In this document: piece by piece, positions 9,838 to 21,600 of the stretch
How the letters are laid out: each line of letters begins with the position of its first letter
How positions within the stretch are numbered: the first letter of the stretch is position 1
Source: Watersipora subatra
Lineage: Eukaryota > Bryozoa > Gymnolaemata > Cheilostomatida > Watersiporidae
Reading direction: 5' to 3'
Assembly (NCBI RefSeq): GCF_963576615.1
Contig: NC_088716.1
Span: forward strand, 60,544,228 to 60,608,227
Length of the DNA stretch: 64,000 nt
Translations under genes and position numbers: made by a program
Notes under the pieces: generated by a model
What the model was told of the DNA's origin: nothing
Seen by the model: only the letters and a program-made list of their open reading frames with translations
The model's database searches: none

Positions 9838-12800
9838 GTTCGTAGTGCCTGATGTTTTAGCAACAAAGATGTATATTTGTACCAGTGTGGTTTGACCAGC
9901 TGGTGTGATGAACTGTATTGACTGTAAGGGCACCAATGTTACCAGTTGACAAACCTAATTGATAAAGACTATCTAGTATTTACTTTATTGACTAAGTTTT
10001 ATTTTATAAAATTTTTCATAGTCATGAAAAGGTTATAACCTTGAAAAGTCAAACATGCTTTTTAAATCTTGGGATGTGCTTTAGAAGTTGTTTATGGTTT
10101 AGGTGATACTATATCAGTAGCTAAACTCAGAATGGAAGTTGTAAACATTTATTTAAAGGGGCCTAGGATCAGCACGTATATATTTTTAGTAAAAGCATTG
10201 TTGAACCTCTCTATTGGTATTAATTAAACCCTTGAAAAGTTCCCAAATTCCTCAAACTGTCTCAGGCCTGGACATTCATTTCTCAGCTGATAATGTCGCC
10301 GTATCATATTCGTATTACACATCCTATCAAACAACTATTTTACCTTTATATGCAGACCTGTTTAGAGGTTACGGTCTAAATTAGCAGTAGAACTGGCCTG
10401 TACTCACCCTCTAGATATTTATGATGTCTTCAGTTTCAGAAGCTTGGGTTTGCTGATGACTCTTCTCAGGATGAAATTTAAAATATATATAATATTCTAA
10501 GTCTTTTATTGCTGTTTTATATATGGTTTAATTACAATAGTAAAATTTAGCTTTGGAATTTGGTGCCGTGACACTCTCTAGTATCTACCCGAACTTCACC
10601 TAGTTTTTCACCTGGCCTTCTGCTGATTACTATTATTAGACTGTGCTTGCAAACCATACTTATCAGGTATACTTGGTTAGGTTTCTTTCTTTTACAAATT
10701 TAATGCTTTTTAAAAGGAAGTAAGGGATGATGTAACAACGTTTAGCCATCGAGTCTTTAGTTGGCCAACTAGATAATTAGCTCTACAGTAAAAGCTATGA
10801 TAGCTTCATGCTTAAGTCAGCTGAATGAGTACAAGCTGCTCAATGAGGGAGTTGTCTGTTCCATTATCATTTTTGCCAAAGTTATTGGCTTTCTTGCTGT
10901 CACAGCTTTAAAGAGCACCTTTTTTTGGTGAGAAAAAATATATCGGGATATATTTGCCATTTTGTTAAAGATCACTCAAGTTCAGTTTATTGGAGGTCTT
11001 CATTTTTCATTCGGAAATGTGCTGCGTACTTTTAGTGATTTGAAAGACCTATATGTACTGTCAAACCTCTGGAAATGAATTTAATTCATTTTGAGATTTT
11101 CTTCCTATGGCGAACCCTTCATATGCTGAAGCAAGTATTCCCTTGAGAATGGGCTGAATTTTGTTTAAACTGTTCCACCGCCCCAGAGCCTAGAATAACT
11201 CCTTAATAAATATTGCCGGTAAATCCACATAGCGTGCTGGCTAAACAGGATTCACGTTCTGACACATAGAATTGCTCACCTCATAGTTAGACCAAGGACC
11301 TAGTTTCTTGGTGTTCTATGGACTATTTGTAGTTTACTGAATTTGTATACTCATGCCTTTGGGTGTTTTTATTATTTATAAATATTGTAGGTACGCAGTC
11401 GCTAGCCAGCACCCTGACTTTGGTAAAGAAGGCAGTCTACAGGCACTCTATATACGGAACAATGAACCTTTTCCTGAAGAAGATAAATTTATAGAGGAAT
11501 GCATCAACAGGTGACTTGCATGTAATTCTTTTTTAGCATAAATGACAGCCAAAGACAGGTTATTTGTTTGCATTACCTGCTTGACTATACATTCATGCAT
11601 CTTGGTTTTGCAGTTAATTCTGTAGTGTTAATGATAAAAGTTTTGTGAGATCGTGTGTCAGACGATGTAAAAAGATACAATATTTCTGTTGATGGGCTTC
11701 TAATGCTAGAATGTTTCACAGTTATGGTGCTGAACCATTACTGCGTTAAGTAGCATTAAAATTAGGCTGTAAGGAGCAGGTGGTCATAAATTTATGCATT
11801 AGCAACTCATTTGTATTATAAAGAGGGAAATTTTGACTTCTTGGAAAGGATTCAAAGTATTTGTAGCTCGTTTGCCTTCTAGTTAAATGGCTCTATTATT
11901 CAGATTAGCAGAAACATTTTTTTTAGATAAGGTACTTGTGAAAAAATATTTTTCATTGTTGATGAAATATTTTAGTCTCTCCGATAACAGCTATCACTTT
12001 TCACTTTTTCTTTCATATCTGATTATACATGTAGTTAATTCTCTGATTCTGGACTGCCAATGCAAGTCATGTATTGCTTCCAATTACATTGCTTTTTAGC
12101 AGGTTTTCACACAATTCTTTACAAACATAAGAGGCTTTTACTGTTTCGGCTCTTTAACGGCGAGGGTCTTTTTGCCAGCTGATGTTCTTACAATGATCCA
12201 AACCATTTTGTAACATTACAAAAGGTGAACTTTTAATACAAACTTATAATAACTGGGAGATTCTGTACATTTAAGGATGACCATGGACTTTCGCTAGGAG
12301 AAAATTAAAGGCAGCAAAATCCATGGCATTCACTGAAATTTACCACAATCCCCAAAATAACTTTTTTGTAATAGTTTTTTGGCGAAGAGACGGACATACA
12401 CGTTAATAAGTTCGTATTTTTTTTGTATTTTGGTAACATGATAGAACCTTCATTTAGTGGTTATATAATTGACAAAGTCATAAAATGGATCAAGTCGCAC
12501 TTGCTTTGCTGCCAAGGGTAATTTTGGAAGCCAATAAACATCCAGACGTATTTCAAAGTTGCTAGTGTTTCAAACCATACTATTTTTATTGTACCAATAT
12601 GTAACTCTATATGATTTATAAATGTGTGTAAATTAGTTTGAAGCTTGTGAATGCACACTCATCTCATGTCTAGTCAATGAATTTTTTATCAGAGAAAAAA
12701 ACTATTTGGACAGGTAACATCTACATGTATACGAATTTAACCAGTGATGTTTTCTACCTGTAGGTGCTTCTTTTATTTTTAGATACATTTATGACTTGGG

Positions 12801-15246
12801 CCTACTTTATGTTAATTTCTCACTTACATAGCATGCTGAACTTAAGGCTGAGGCTAGAATTTCATTAAAGGTTGACTTGCAACAAAATTCACATTACAGT
12901 TATTTGGTATCATAAGGTTCACCATGTCTTACTCTGTTGTGTTGTAGGTGCCAAATATGTGGAAATGTGATTACAAGATCTTAAAAGCTAAAAAACGAAC
13001 AGTTAATCGCAGCCACGCGAGACCGCCGTAGTTTGGATTCTCTTTCCAAAACGGCTCAAATGTGACGCAGCTGTGAGAGATGGTTTCTGTTTACACTTTC
13101 ACGCAACCATATTCGTCGAAATATTTTCACAAATATACTTCACGCATTCAATAAAACCATGTCTATTGTTCTTACGCGTCTGTTTTATCGTCATTGTAAT
13201 GCTGTCGCTTTTAGCAGTGATATCTTATAACTTACCATAAAAATTCATTTAACTTTTTAACCATACCTCGAAGGAGTACATATCATTGTCTGGTAATCAT
13301 GACGAAAATTGTTGCAAAAATTATTTGCGAAGTATTGGTTCACATGATCAGATTACGACTGGCTGATTAGACCAGGCCGGAACAAAACTGTAAATTAGCG
13401 AGCATCTATATTTGATACGGGGTCTTCGGTAAAACCCGAAGTGTTTGTCATAAACTAGTACTACGGTAAGTTTTATATTGAGCTTTTTATTGGCCTTTCA
13501 ATTCACGTGAGAACATACGTGAGAAGACGATAACCAAACTTCGTGGCTACGTCATCGAAATAAAGCGATTCCAATCTACCGCGGCTTTTCGTTTTTGAGC
13601 TTTTAAGAGCTTGGAATCACATTTCTACATATTTGTCACTTACAACACAACAGAGTAAGACATGGTGAATCTTTTGATACCAAATAACTGTAATGTGAAT
13701 TTTGTTGCAAGTCAACCTTTAAAGCTAACTAGTTTTCTACAAGTAGTCTAGCTTGAGACGCTGGCAGCAGTTAGATATAGGAGTCTAAAGCCAGGCTGAT
13801 GATGACTTTGCATATTAATTTGCATACTCTCTAAGCAACGTTGACTCACATCAGCCATTCTGTTATACTGGTCATGTAAACATTAGGTTAACCACAAGTG
13901 TACTTATATAACAACATTCTTCCTTGGCAACTCAGGCTATGAGAAAGTACAACACAAGATGACTAACTTTTCTTAGAATATGAGCTAGAACACATACTTA
14001 ATGCTTATACTTGTGTTCATTTGCCATTTCTCATTTAGTTCTACTAGATAAAACAAGTTTTTTGAAGTGGCAAACATCATCCTTGTCTAGCTAGCATCAT
14101 TGCTGTCAAATGTACCCAGCGTGCTATACTAGCCATAAATATCTTTAGGATAAAATTTTCCTTTCTTTCCGTCTGCCTCTACTATTTATTATGATTATGC
14201 GTGAATTAATAATTCTTCAAAGTTCAACACATTTCTGTTCGAATAGGAAATGAAAGGCAGACGCTTGATTCAGTTCAGTTTGGATGCACACCTAGTAGTA
14301 GCACTTTAGTTGCGAAATCATTCTAAGCATGATGCTGTATTTGTCATTTTCTCCCCACAAAACAATTCCGAGAGCACAACTCCCATGTGCAGTCATTGTC
14401 ATAATAGAAATGAACTCATTGCAATTAAGAGTCTTGATAATTAGGTATTTTCAATAATTACTTCCAAAATTCGGCATTTTCAATTACTCAAAATAAATTT
14501 TATATAAACCGCCCGAATTCTGAGATTCACCGAATTCATAGTGTAATAGATAATTACGACTGTTAGAGTACAGGATGGCTAGGACGAGAATTGCAAATAG
14601 GTGTAGAATATTTAAAAAGTAGTTTAGAAAATTGTGAAATTCAAATAATTTGAGCGGAGCTACTTAGGGATACGCAGCTATTGCCATATCTCCGATAAGC
14701 GTAACAAATTATGCCATGGCCATCAACTCCTGCGATCATGCATGGATTTAATGACGTAATATCAAGTTTTATATAATTCTGCTTTAGCTGTAAAAAATCC
14801 ACTTCGACCTTTTTATAAGATTTTCTAACTGTAGGTATGAACTGACTATCATGAAGTTCACTGGAAAAATCAAGGAACAGTTGGCAGAGATGAAACGTCA
14901 GCACCCAAATATAAAGGCAATTATCATGGGAACCCGCTTGACTGACCCACATGGGCAACATCTCACAGCATTCCAACCAACTGATCAAGGATGGCCAACA
15001 GTAATGCGTGTAAATCCAATACTTAGCTTCAGCTACAGTAACATCTGGACATTGCTACGGGGCCTCAGTTTACCGTATTGTACTCTCTATGATGATGGCT
15101 ACACGTCGCTAGGCAGTGCCAGCTCAACTAAAATGAATCCAGCGTTGAAGTACGTGGACTCAGATGGAACTGTTAGGTATAGGCCTGCATATACACTGAC
15201 TGACGGTGAGCTTGAAAGAGCTGGACGAGGCTCTCAGCCAACATAA
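8828..15246 (+). CDS. FLAD1: FAD synthase (FLAD1), three coding exons
   Basis: FAD synthase adenylates FMN with ATP to give FAD. Exons 8828-9837, 11391-11510 and 14835-15246 join in frame (phase 2, then phase 2) into 513 codons, close to the usual animal length. Residues about 36-190 form the MoeA/MogA-like (molybdopterin-binding) domain, with GNELVKGQ and GGIGPTHDD at 104-112. Residues about 318-513 form the PAPS-reductase-like FAD synthase domain, with the ATP-pyrophosphatase loop SFNGGKDC (323-330), MGTRLTDP and GYTSLGS. The residues expected for FMN and ATP handling are present. The first ATG gives an arginine-rich N-terminus (RFPSR..RLRALRKH) that could direct import into mitochondria. 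A second Met pair at codons 28-29 could start a cytosolic form. No in-frame ATG lies upstream within the exon. Confidence 0.95.
9838..11390 (+). other. FLAD1 intron 1
   Basis: Non-coding, AT-rich, bounded by GT (9838) and ATTGTAG (to 11390). No repeat or transposon is recognised in it. Confidence 0.75.
11391..11510 (+). CDS. FLAD1: FLAD1 coding exon 2
   Basis: A 120-nt exon encoding a segment with QALYIRNNEPFPE, matching the conserved strand after the ATP loop of eukaryotic FAD synthases. Flanked by TTGTAG and GTGACT. Confidence 0.92.
11511..14834 (+). other. FLAD1 intron 2
   Basis: A 3.3-kb intron. Its centre holds the TTAA foldback element (12869-13718). The rest (11511-12864 and 13723-14834) is AT-rich with nothing recognised. 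Confidence 0.75.
12869..13718. mobile_element. TTAA-target foldback MITE, copy 1 (850 bp)
   Basis: Long inverted termini start AGGTTGACTTGCAACAAAAT and run for well over 100 bp. The element is flanked by TTAA on both sides (12865-12868, 13719-13722). A second copy lies at 36525-37423. A TTAA target duplication is typical of piggyBac-type transposition, but no transposase is encoded and the tips do not match the usual piggyBac CCC start, so the family is inferred. Confidence 0.88.
14835..15246 (+). CDS. FLAD1: FLAD1 coding exon 3 (C-terminus)
   Basis: Begins after CTGTAG and ends at the TAA at 15244-15246. Carries IIMGTRLTDP, DQGWPTVMRVNPIL, YCTLYDDGYTSLGS and the YRPAYTL motif near the end, all conserved in animal FAD synthases. 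Confidence 0.95.
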
Positions 15247-15452
15247 ACACATGTAGACATTGTAGCAATTTTAAAACAGGAGTTGTCCTCTTTCATGACT
15301 ACTTGATAAGGGAAGACAGAGTATATTTCCCTATTTTGTTAAAGTATAATAGGTGTAAGTACAAAGTTCATGATTTTCCATAATGACCAGTGTTGAATTT
15401 AGTCGCTTAAACACCGACTAATAGCAAATCTTATTGGAGTTGTCCTTCCTTG

Positions 15453-15458
15453 TTTATT
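15453..15458 (-). promoter_or_regulatory. Candidate CPSF2 poly(A) signal
   Basis: AATAAA on the minus strand, about 145 nt beyond the CPSF2 stop codon. Confidence 0.5.
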
Positions 15459-15577
15459 ACTTGTTAAGAGTAAGCTCCAAAGTCGAGTTTGTACAGGATG
15501 CACTTTATATTTACATTGCCAACTGACTCATGCAGAGATCATGATAGGCATTATATATTACAAATGAAATATCAATG

Positions 15578-15583
15578 AATAAA
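15578..15583 (+). promoter_or_regulatory. Candidate FLAD1 poly(A) signal
   Basis: AATAAA on the plus strand, 332 nt after the FLAD1 stop and about 20 bp before the CPSF2 stop codon. Cleavage downstream would place the transcript end inside the antisense of the last CPSF2 exon. Confidence 0.5.
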
Positions 15584-15602
15584 ACTGGTGAAGAAGTGAA
15601 TG

Positions 15603-15695
15603 CTATACTATAGCATATTGGCTATACAAGAGATTTCTAACAGCGTAGTAGACTTCACAGACGCATCCCTCGAGCTGTATTACTCCAGCCACAGT
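15603..15695 (-). CDS. CPSF2: CPSF2 last coding exon
   Basis: 30 codons plus TAG. Acceptor TCTTACAG. Encodes IQLEGCVCEVYYAVRNLLY and then SQYAIV, the conserved C-terminus of CPSF100. Confidence 0.93.
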   Translation of the reverse strand, partial: TVAGVIQLEGCVCEVYYAVRNLLYSQYAIV

Positions 15696-18600
15696 CTGTA
15701 AGATGAGCGTAAGACAAGCTTAAAAATTTAAACAATTGGATAGATGTGTTTTCTTTCAAAAACTAGTATAATTCTATTAAGACAGACTCACTAGCAATTT
15801 TTTTGCTACCAAACAGTATGCATACCAAACTATTTTTATGAATGTGTAACGTCTAGCTGAGTTTACAGTTAGCCTTAGCGTAGCCAGTTTTAATACGAGC
15901 TAAATCAGCTAAATCTTAAGCGACAACCTTAATCAAGAGGCGAGAATAAATATTTGTCAGTATTAAGCAGTTTATCTGAAAAATTCTTGAAATACTGTTT
16001 AACCAAGTATAAAACGCCAAAATTTTAAAAATAAATTATACTAGTCCTGCGTGGTACCTATATAAACAACGCCTTATTGTCCAAATAAATGTTAAAAGCT
16101 CAATGAAGACACTTCGATCCAATTCAATTACTGGATGGAGTAAAAGCTCACAGGCTAAAATGAACTCTAGATTCAACAGATCAAAATAAAACAAGAAATA
16201 GTTATTATAACTTACTCCAAAACTAAACTACAAATAATAAAAAGGTTTCCTAAAACCATCAAAGGAATGCTGTGCGATATTTGACAAGGGGATGTAACTT
16301 TGCTAAAGTAACTAATTTATATCTGCTTACCGGCCAATTATTACTGGGACCCCCAACCAGTTGCAAATATAATTTGATTCAGTGGTTTGAGTGTGCTTTA
16401 CAAGTTGCTTTGCATTCAGTTTTGATAAAATCATTTCTCTTGATAATAATGACTAGCAAAGCATCAATTAAAATAAAACGAAACATTTCAGAGACTTCAC
16501 TTCCTTTCAGAGACTTCACTTCCGTCAGAAGAGACTAAGAGTTAGGCACCAGGATGAATCCCGCACCCTTAATGAATACATATAAAATATTTTCTGTAAT
16601 CCAAAAATCAGCCATGCAATATGAGATATCTGGATCTAGTTTGCTTTTAGTGAGACTCAGAGGATTAGAAATCTGAATACCGATATCACGATATCTGGGC
16701 TGGATTGACTCCGGTATTTAAAATCGTGGCATCTCAGCTAGTAACCATCAACATGCATTTGCACAAATTGTGCTAGCAGACAATGGCCACTAGTAATGTA
16801 AATTAACTTTAATGAGTAGGTACATCACTTAACAGATGCATTAAAATTGTTTCCTTATGAGATGTGCTAACATTCATTTTTTTTATTAGCTGGATGTGCT
16901 GATTGTTTGCCTCGTACTTGCCTAGTGCATCAGCGATTCAATAATAGTTTTACATTATGCAAAAGGTGTGTATAACAGCGACAGACCTTTTTAATAGCGA
17001 CCAAGTCATTGACAATGAGGGCTCCTTTGTTGAACTCAGCCTGAAATCCTGCCTTGACTAGTGCCTGCTTTAGATCAGCAAGCTTGGGTTCATTGAAGAA
17101 TATAGCCTTATGAGGAGGAATACGGCTTGCAGGCAATCGATTAAGGGACGGCACTACATCAGCCTTCACTGCGGCCTGTTGAGCTAGAAGACCAGCAACA
17201 GCATATATACTGTATTGTTACATCACAACTGTATTGTTACATCACAGCTGTATTGTTACATCACAACTGTATTGTTACATCACAGCTGTATTGTTACATC
17301 ACAACTGTATTGTTACATCACAACTGTATTGTTACATCACAACTGCACTAATAAGCGCGAGCTGTCAGCGCTCACAGTATTTTACTCTCGTCTGCAACTG
17401 TCTACAACCATGTTTGCTCATCTCATATGCACATATCTACACATGTAACACATGTCTACAGTTATTCATACATGTCCACTTACATCTACACATGTAACAC
17501 ATGTCTACAGTTATTCATACATGTCCACTTACATCTACACACGTCTAAACATGTCTTCACAAGCTAACAAATGTTTACCCTTATCTACACTTATTTGCAC
17601 TCCTATACATACATGTATCTATAACCACAATCTGTTTCTCATCTACTCGTACAACATGCCAATAGGCACAAAAACCATCTGTTTAATTACCAATGCGACT
17701 AGCACGATAGTGAAGGCCTGTTTTCTAAACAATTTCCTACACTTTATTTTGTTTGAACCCATTTCACTGCATCATACAGACTAAACTTAGCAAATAGTTA
17801 AGTTTTATGAAAGAACATGGTTACACCTTTCATTTCAAACAAGCCTAACAGATGTAAATATATAAATATACTATCTCTGAGTGCTTTACCTACCCTTGAA
17901 GCTCTTGAATGGCAAATATTATTCACATATTTTATACAGTGATTGGTCGTGAATAGGGCTGAACGACGTCTGTCAACACTATTCATTTTAAAACAACAAA
18001 CATGTAATCGGAACTGAGTGGCCCATCACAGACAGACTCGCGGCTAATCCTCCTTACAGGATAAAAATGAGAGAAGACAAACCCAGAGAGAGTACAAGGC
18101 AGGTCCTACCTAACTTCTCTTTTAACTCAGTAGCTCTCTGCAGTTTCTCCTCTTCCGACAAATTTTCATCGTCCTCATTTGTAACATTCTCATCAGAAGC
18201 GGTTACTTCTGGTATTTTTATCTGTAAGAAAAGTGCAAAGCGCAATAGCCTTAACTACTGTACTTTTGGTATCAATAGTAGATATTCATGACCAAGTAGC
18301 TAATCCCAAGGCTATCTAATAGAACTATTCAATGATAAATCATTGAACGAACGCCAGTCAAAAATGCCATCAAAAACAACACCATTTCGAAAAAGCTCCC
18401 TTTATGTTTTTCCAAATTCCAGAATTAAAATCTAAATAGCTATTCAGAAACTCTCACATTTCTACTGCCCCTTATTACTCTACCTGCTGCTCCTGATTAC
18501 TCTACCTGCTGCCCCTTATTACTCTACCTGCTGCCCCTTATTACTCTACCTGCTGCCCCTTATTACTCTACCTGCTGCCCCTGATTACTCTACCTGTTGC

Positions 18601-21600
18601 CCCTGATTACTCTACATGCTGCCTCTTATTACTCTACATGCTGCTCCAGATTACTCTACCTGCTGCCCCTTATTACTCTACCTGCTGCTCCAGATTACTC
18701 TACCTGCGGCCCCTTATTACTCTACCTACTGCCACTTATTACTCTACCTACTGCCCCTGATTACTCTACCTGCTGCCCCTGATTACTCTACCTGCTGCCC
18801 CTGATTACTCTACCTGCTGCCCCTTATTACTCTACCTGTAGAGTTGCTAATAAAGGACAGACTGCTGTCTTCTATCTCAGGCTTTTGTATAAATAAAAAA
18901 TGTTTGTGAACGTAAAACCGAGTGAAATGGATAGAAAAGGCCATTTACCTGTCCATCTACCCAGGCAAGTTCTGCTGTAGATGTCTTTGCAAACTTTATT
19001 TGACTGATGAGTGAATCAATGAGCTTCACCTGCAAAATGAACAATTAGATCTCTTTAGGTGATGTAATGATTTTCTCTCATGTGCATAAATGGCTATGCC
19101 TGACCGTAGAGGAAACACACCCACCAGATTCTGGACTACGAATAAAATGAGGTCAGAAGGTTGGTCAGCAGAATATGAATGTAATAATTTATTATTTAGG
19201 GTTGAAGTAATGGTACAAGAGCGTGTGACAGGTACTGTACAATGTGACAGGTGTTGTAGAGTGTGACAGGTGCTCTACCTGGAAAATGTGACGCTCCATT
19301 GTGGCGTCTATGGTGTCTCCGATTGCAGGACTGAATACCTCACCTAAACAAACAGAATTCTCTTGGCAGTACTTGGCTAATGACATTGTTGAGTCCTTGC
19401 TACCATGAACTAATACCTGCAAAAGAGGCCGCCAGTAAGCATAGAGAGTCTAAGCATGAGTCCGAGTTGAATGGCAGCAGTACTGCCATTACCAACTGCT
19501 AGCACAAAAATAAACAATGGACAGGGCTGTTCGATGAATTTTTCTTTGATAAAATGTATCAAATCTATCATGTAACATTTGACGACTAATATTTAGTAGG
19601 TTCTTGAATTAACGATTTGCTTGTTGTTTCAATTCACCAAAAGCAACAAAGGGTTGTTGAGCAAAACAGAGAGCTCCCAGCAACCTACTAGTAGATATTC
19701 AGCGGACCACAGATACACAGCCCACTAAGAGCCCGGTTCGTGCCACGCACGAACACTACAAATACTCAACCTACTACAGCTACAGAGTACTCAGTTCATG
19801 ACAGGCACCTTATACTCCACAATCCATTACAAGCACTTGAAAGAGCAAAACTGACCGGAGCAAGCACAAGATTCACTCACAAGTTGCCGAGGTTTGATCT
19901 TCTCAAGCAATTCCTTGATACTCTTGCTATCAGACCTGCCTTCAAAGTTGATGTAGAGAACCTTGGCGGCAATGTGCACGGTCTGTACTGTGGTTACACA
20001 CTTGGTAGGTATCTACAGAAACCGTGTTGGTAACAGTCAGCTGGTGTCATTGGGTACTAATATGGATAACTCCATCTACATGTAGCGCATACAATAAGAC
20101 ACGCAAGAAATCCTGTCAGCCAGTTAAAGATGAACTTGCACAAAATTTCAGTAAATTTTATCGGAGAGTATCGGTATTTTTCTATCATTTATGGCTGTGT
20201 TTGATGTTTGAGATGATCTGGCTGCCAGGATGTTTCAAGATTAAAGTCAGCAAAACTTGGACGTGGTTAAAACGCTTAGATCAACCAGAAGTGTGAATAT
20301 GACATCTATAGTTGCAAAGCGACCGAGAGAATAGAGACGCATAACGCTGCAACTTTAACGTAATAGCCGATACCTGCTATAACAATGATTGCAACTAGTG
20401 ACATCATTTCGCATGTATTTTTCTTCCGAGTGTTTTATATGCGATCATACTTTGTTGATTTTGATTTGGAAACATCCTGGCAGTCAGATCACCCCAGACA
20501 TCAATAACAATCAATTGCAAGTGATAGAAAAATACTGACACCTTCTGATACAATCTACTAAATTTTGTGTAAGTTCATCTTTAATGATTACAAAGCATCT
20601 TACTGCGTGGCACCACAACTGAAAACCCCTTAGTTTCTGCAGCTTCTTTCAATTACACTTGGTATAATAATAACCTAGGTAGAAACATAGAGCTACATAG
20701 ACTAAACTGCTAGCTCAGTAGCTACTAGGACTATCAAGAAACAACAGCGGGTCAGTTGTTTTCTAACCCTCAAATAACAACAAGTCAGCATTCATATGTC
20801 ATCACCTCATCCTCGACGTGCTTTTCTGGCTCAGGTTCCACCTCCATGACTTCCTCTATTCGGGTTTCCGTTTCTTCACTAGCCATCATTTGAGTGTCTA
20901 CTAACTTCACATCTGAGAAGTTATACTCCTCCAAACTAAATATAGTGAATGTATAAACAGAACGCAATCCAATACTCCAAATTCACAAATGCTAAATTGT
21001 TTAAATGGTGTACGCTAAGAAACGAGATCTGCCATTAAAGAAGTTACCGCGAACACCAGCACCTTGAATATTAGATAAAGCGGAGCGGAGCTATACATGT
21101 ACACACTTGTTGACTAGATTTTATACAAGTGAGTCGTGTGCACATAGCAGAATGAGTAGAGCAAACCCATAGAGAGGTTTGGCTATCTAGCCACAAATGG
21201 CGGAGTTAACAGCTGAATGGCCCTTTATTGCTGACTATTACAGTAGGCTATCCGCTAATGTCTAGAAGGTAGACAACCCTAACATAGCCATTGTCAAATA
21301 CTACTCTCAAATGGCATAACAATAAACTAAATGAACAGCACTATAGGTTATACGAATTATAAAGTGATAATTAACAAAATACGTAATAACCGGATAATTG
21401 ATAATAATTATAATAAAATAACAACTACAGAAATGGCAACAATCAACACATGCCACAGATAGGTAACATCTTTACCAAAATTGCTGGAACATCTTCTATA
21501 GCATTTTTATTGACTAAACCTTTGAGTGGCTCACCTGATGATCTCGCCATAGTCGTCCCACTTGAGTACTTCCTCCACATATGGAAACATGGGAAACATC

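Larger units (their letters stand above)
15247..15602. other. Convergent 3' UTR interval between FLAD1 and CPSF2
   Basis: 356 bp separate the two stop codons. It contains one candidate poly(A) signal on each strand, placed so that the two 3' UTRs would overlap. Confidence 0.6.

Noticed and set aside
14641..14988. 115-codon minus-strand frame
   Set aside because: It is antisense to the last FLAD1 exon.
18466..18838. CRISPR-like array
   Set aside because: The repeats are contiguous without unique spacers, as in all arrays of this window, and the genome is eukaryotic.
19740..20033. 97-codon plus-strand frame
   Set aside because: It is antisense to the CPSF2 exon 19881-20012, which has conserved protein similarity and splice sites.
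20012..20805. A missing CPSF2 microexon between the acidic exon and the next exon
   Set aside because: Placing the acceptor at TTTCTGTAG (exon end 20012) brings the conserved PTKC segment into the exon, so no extra exon is needed.
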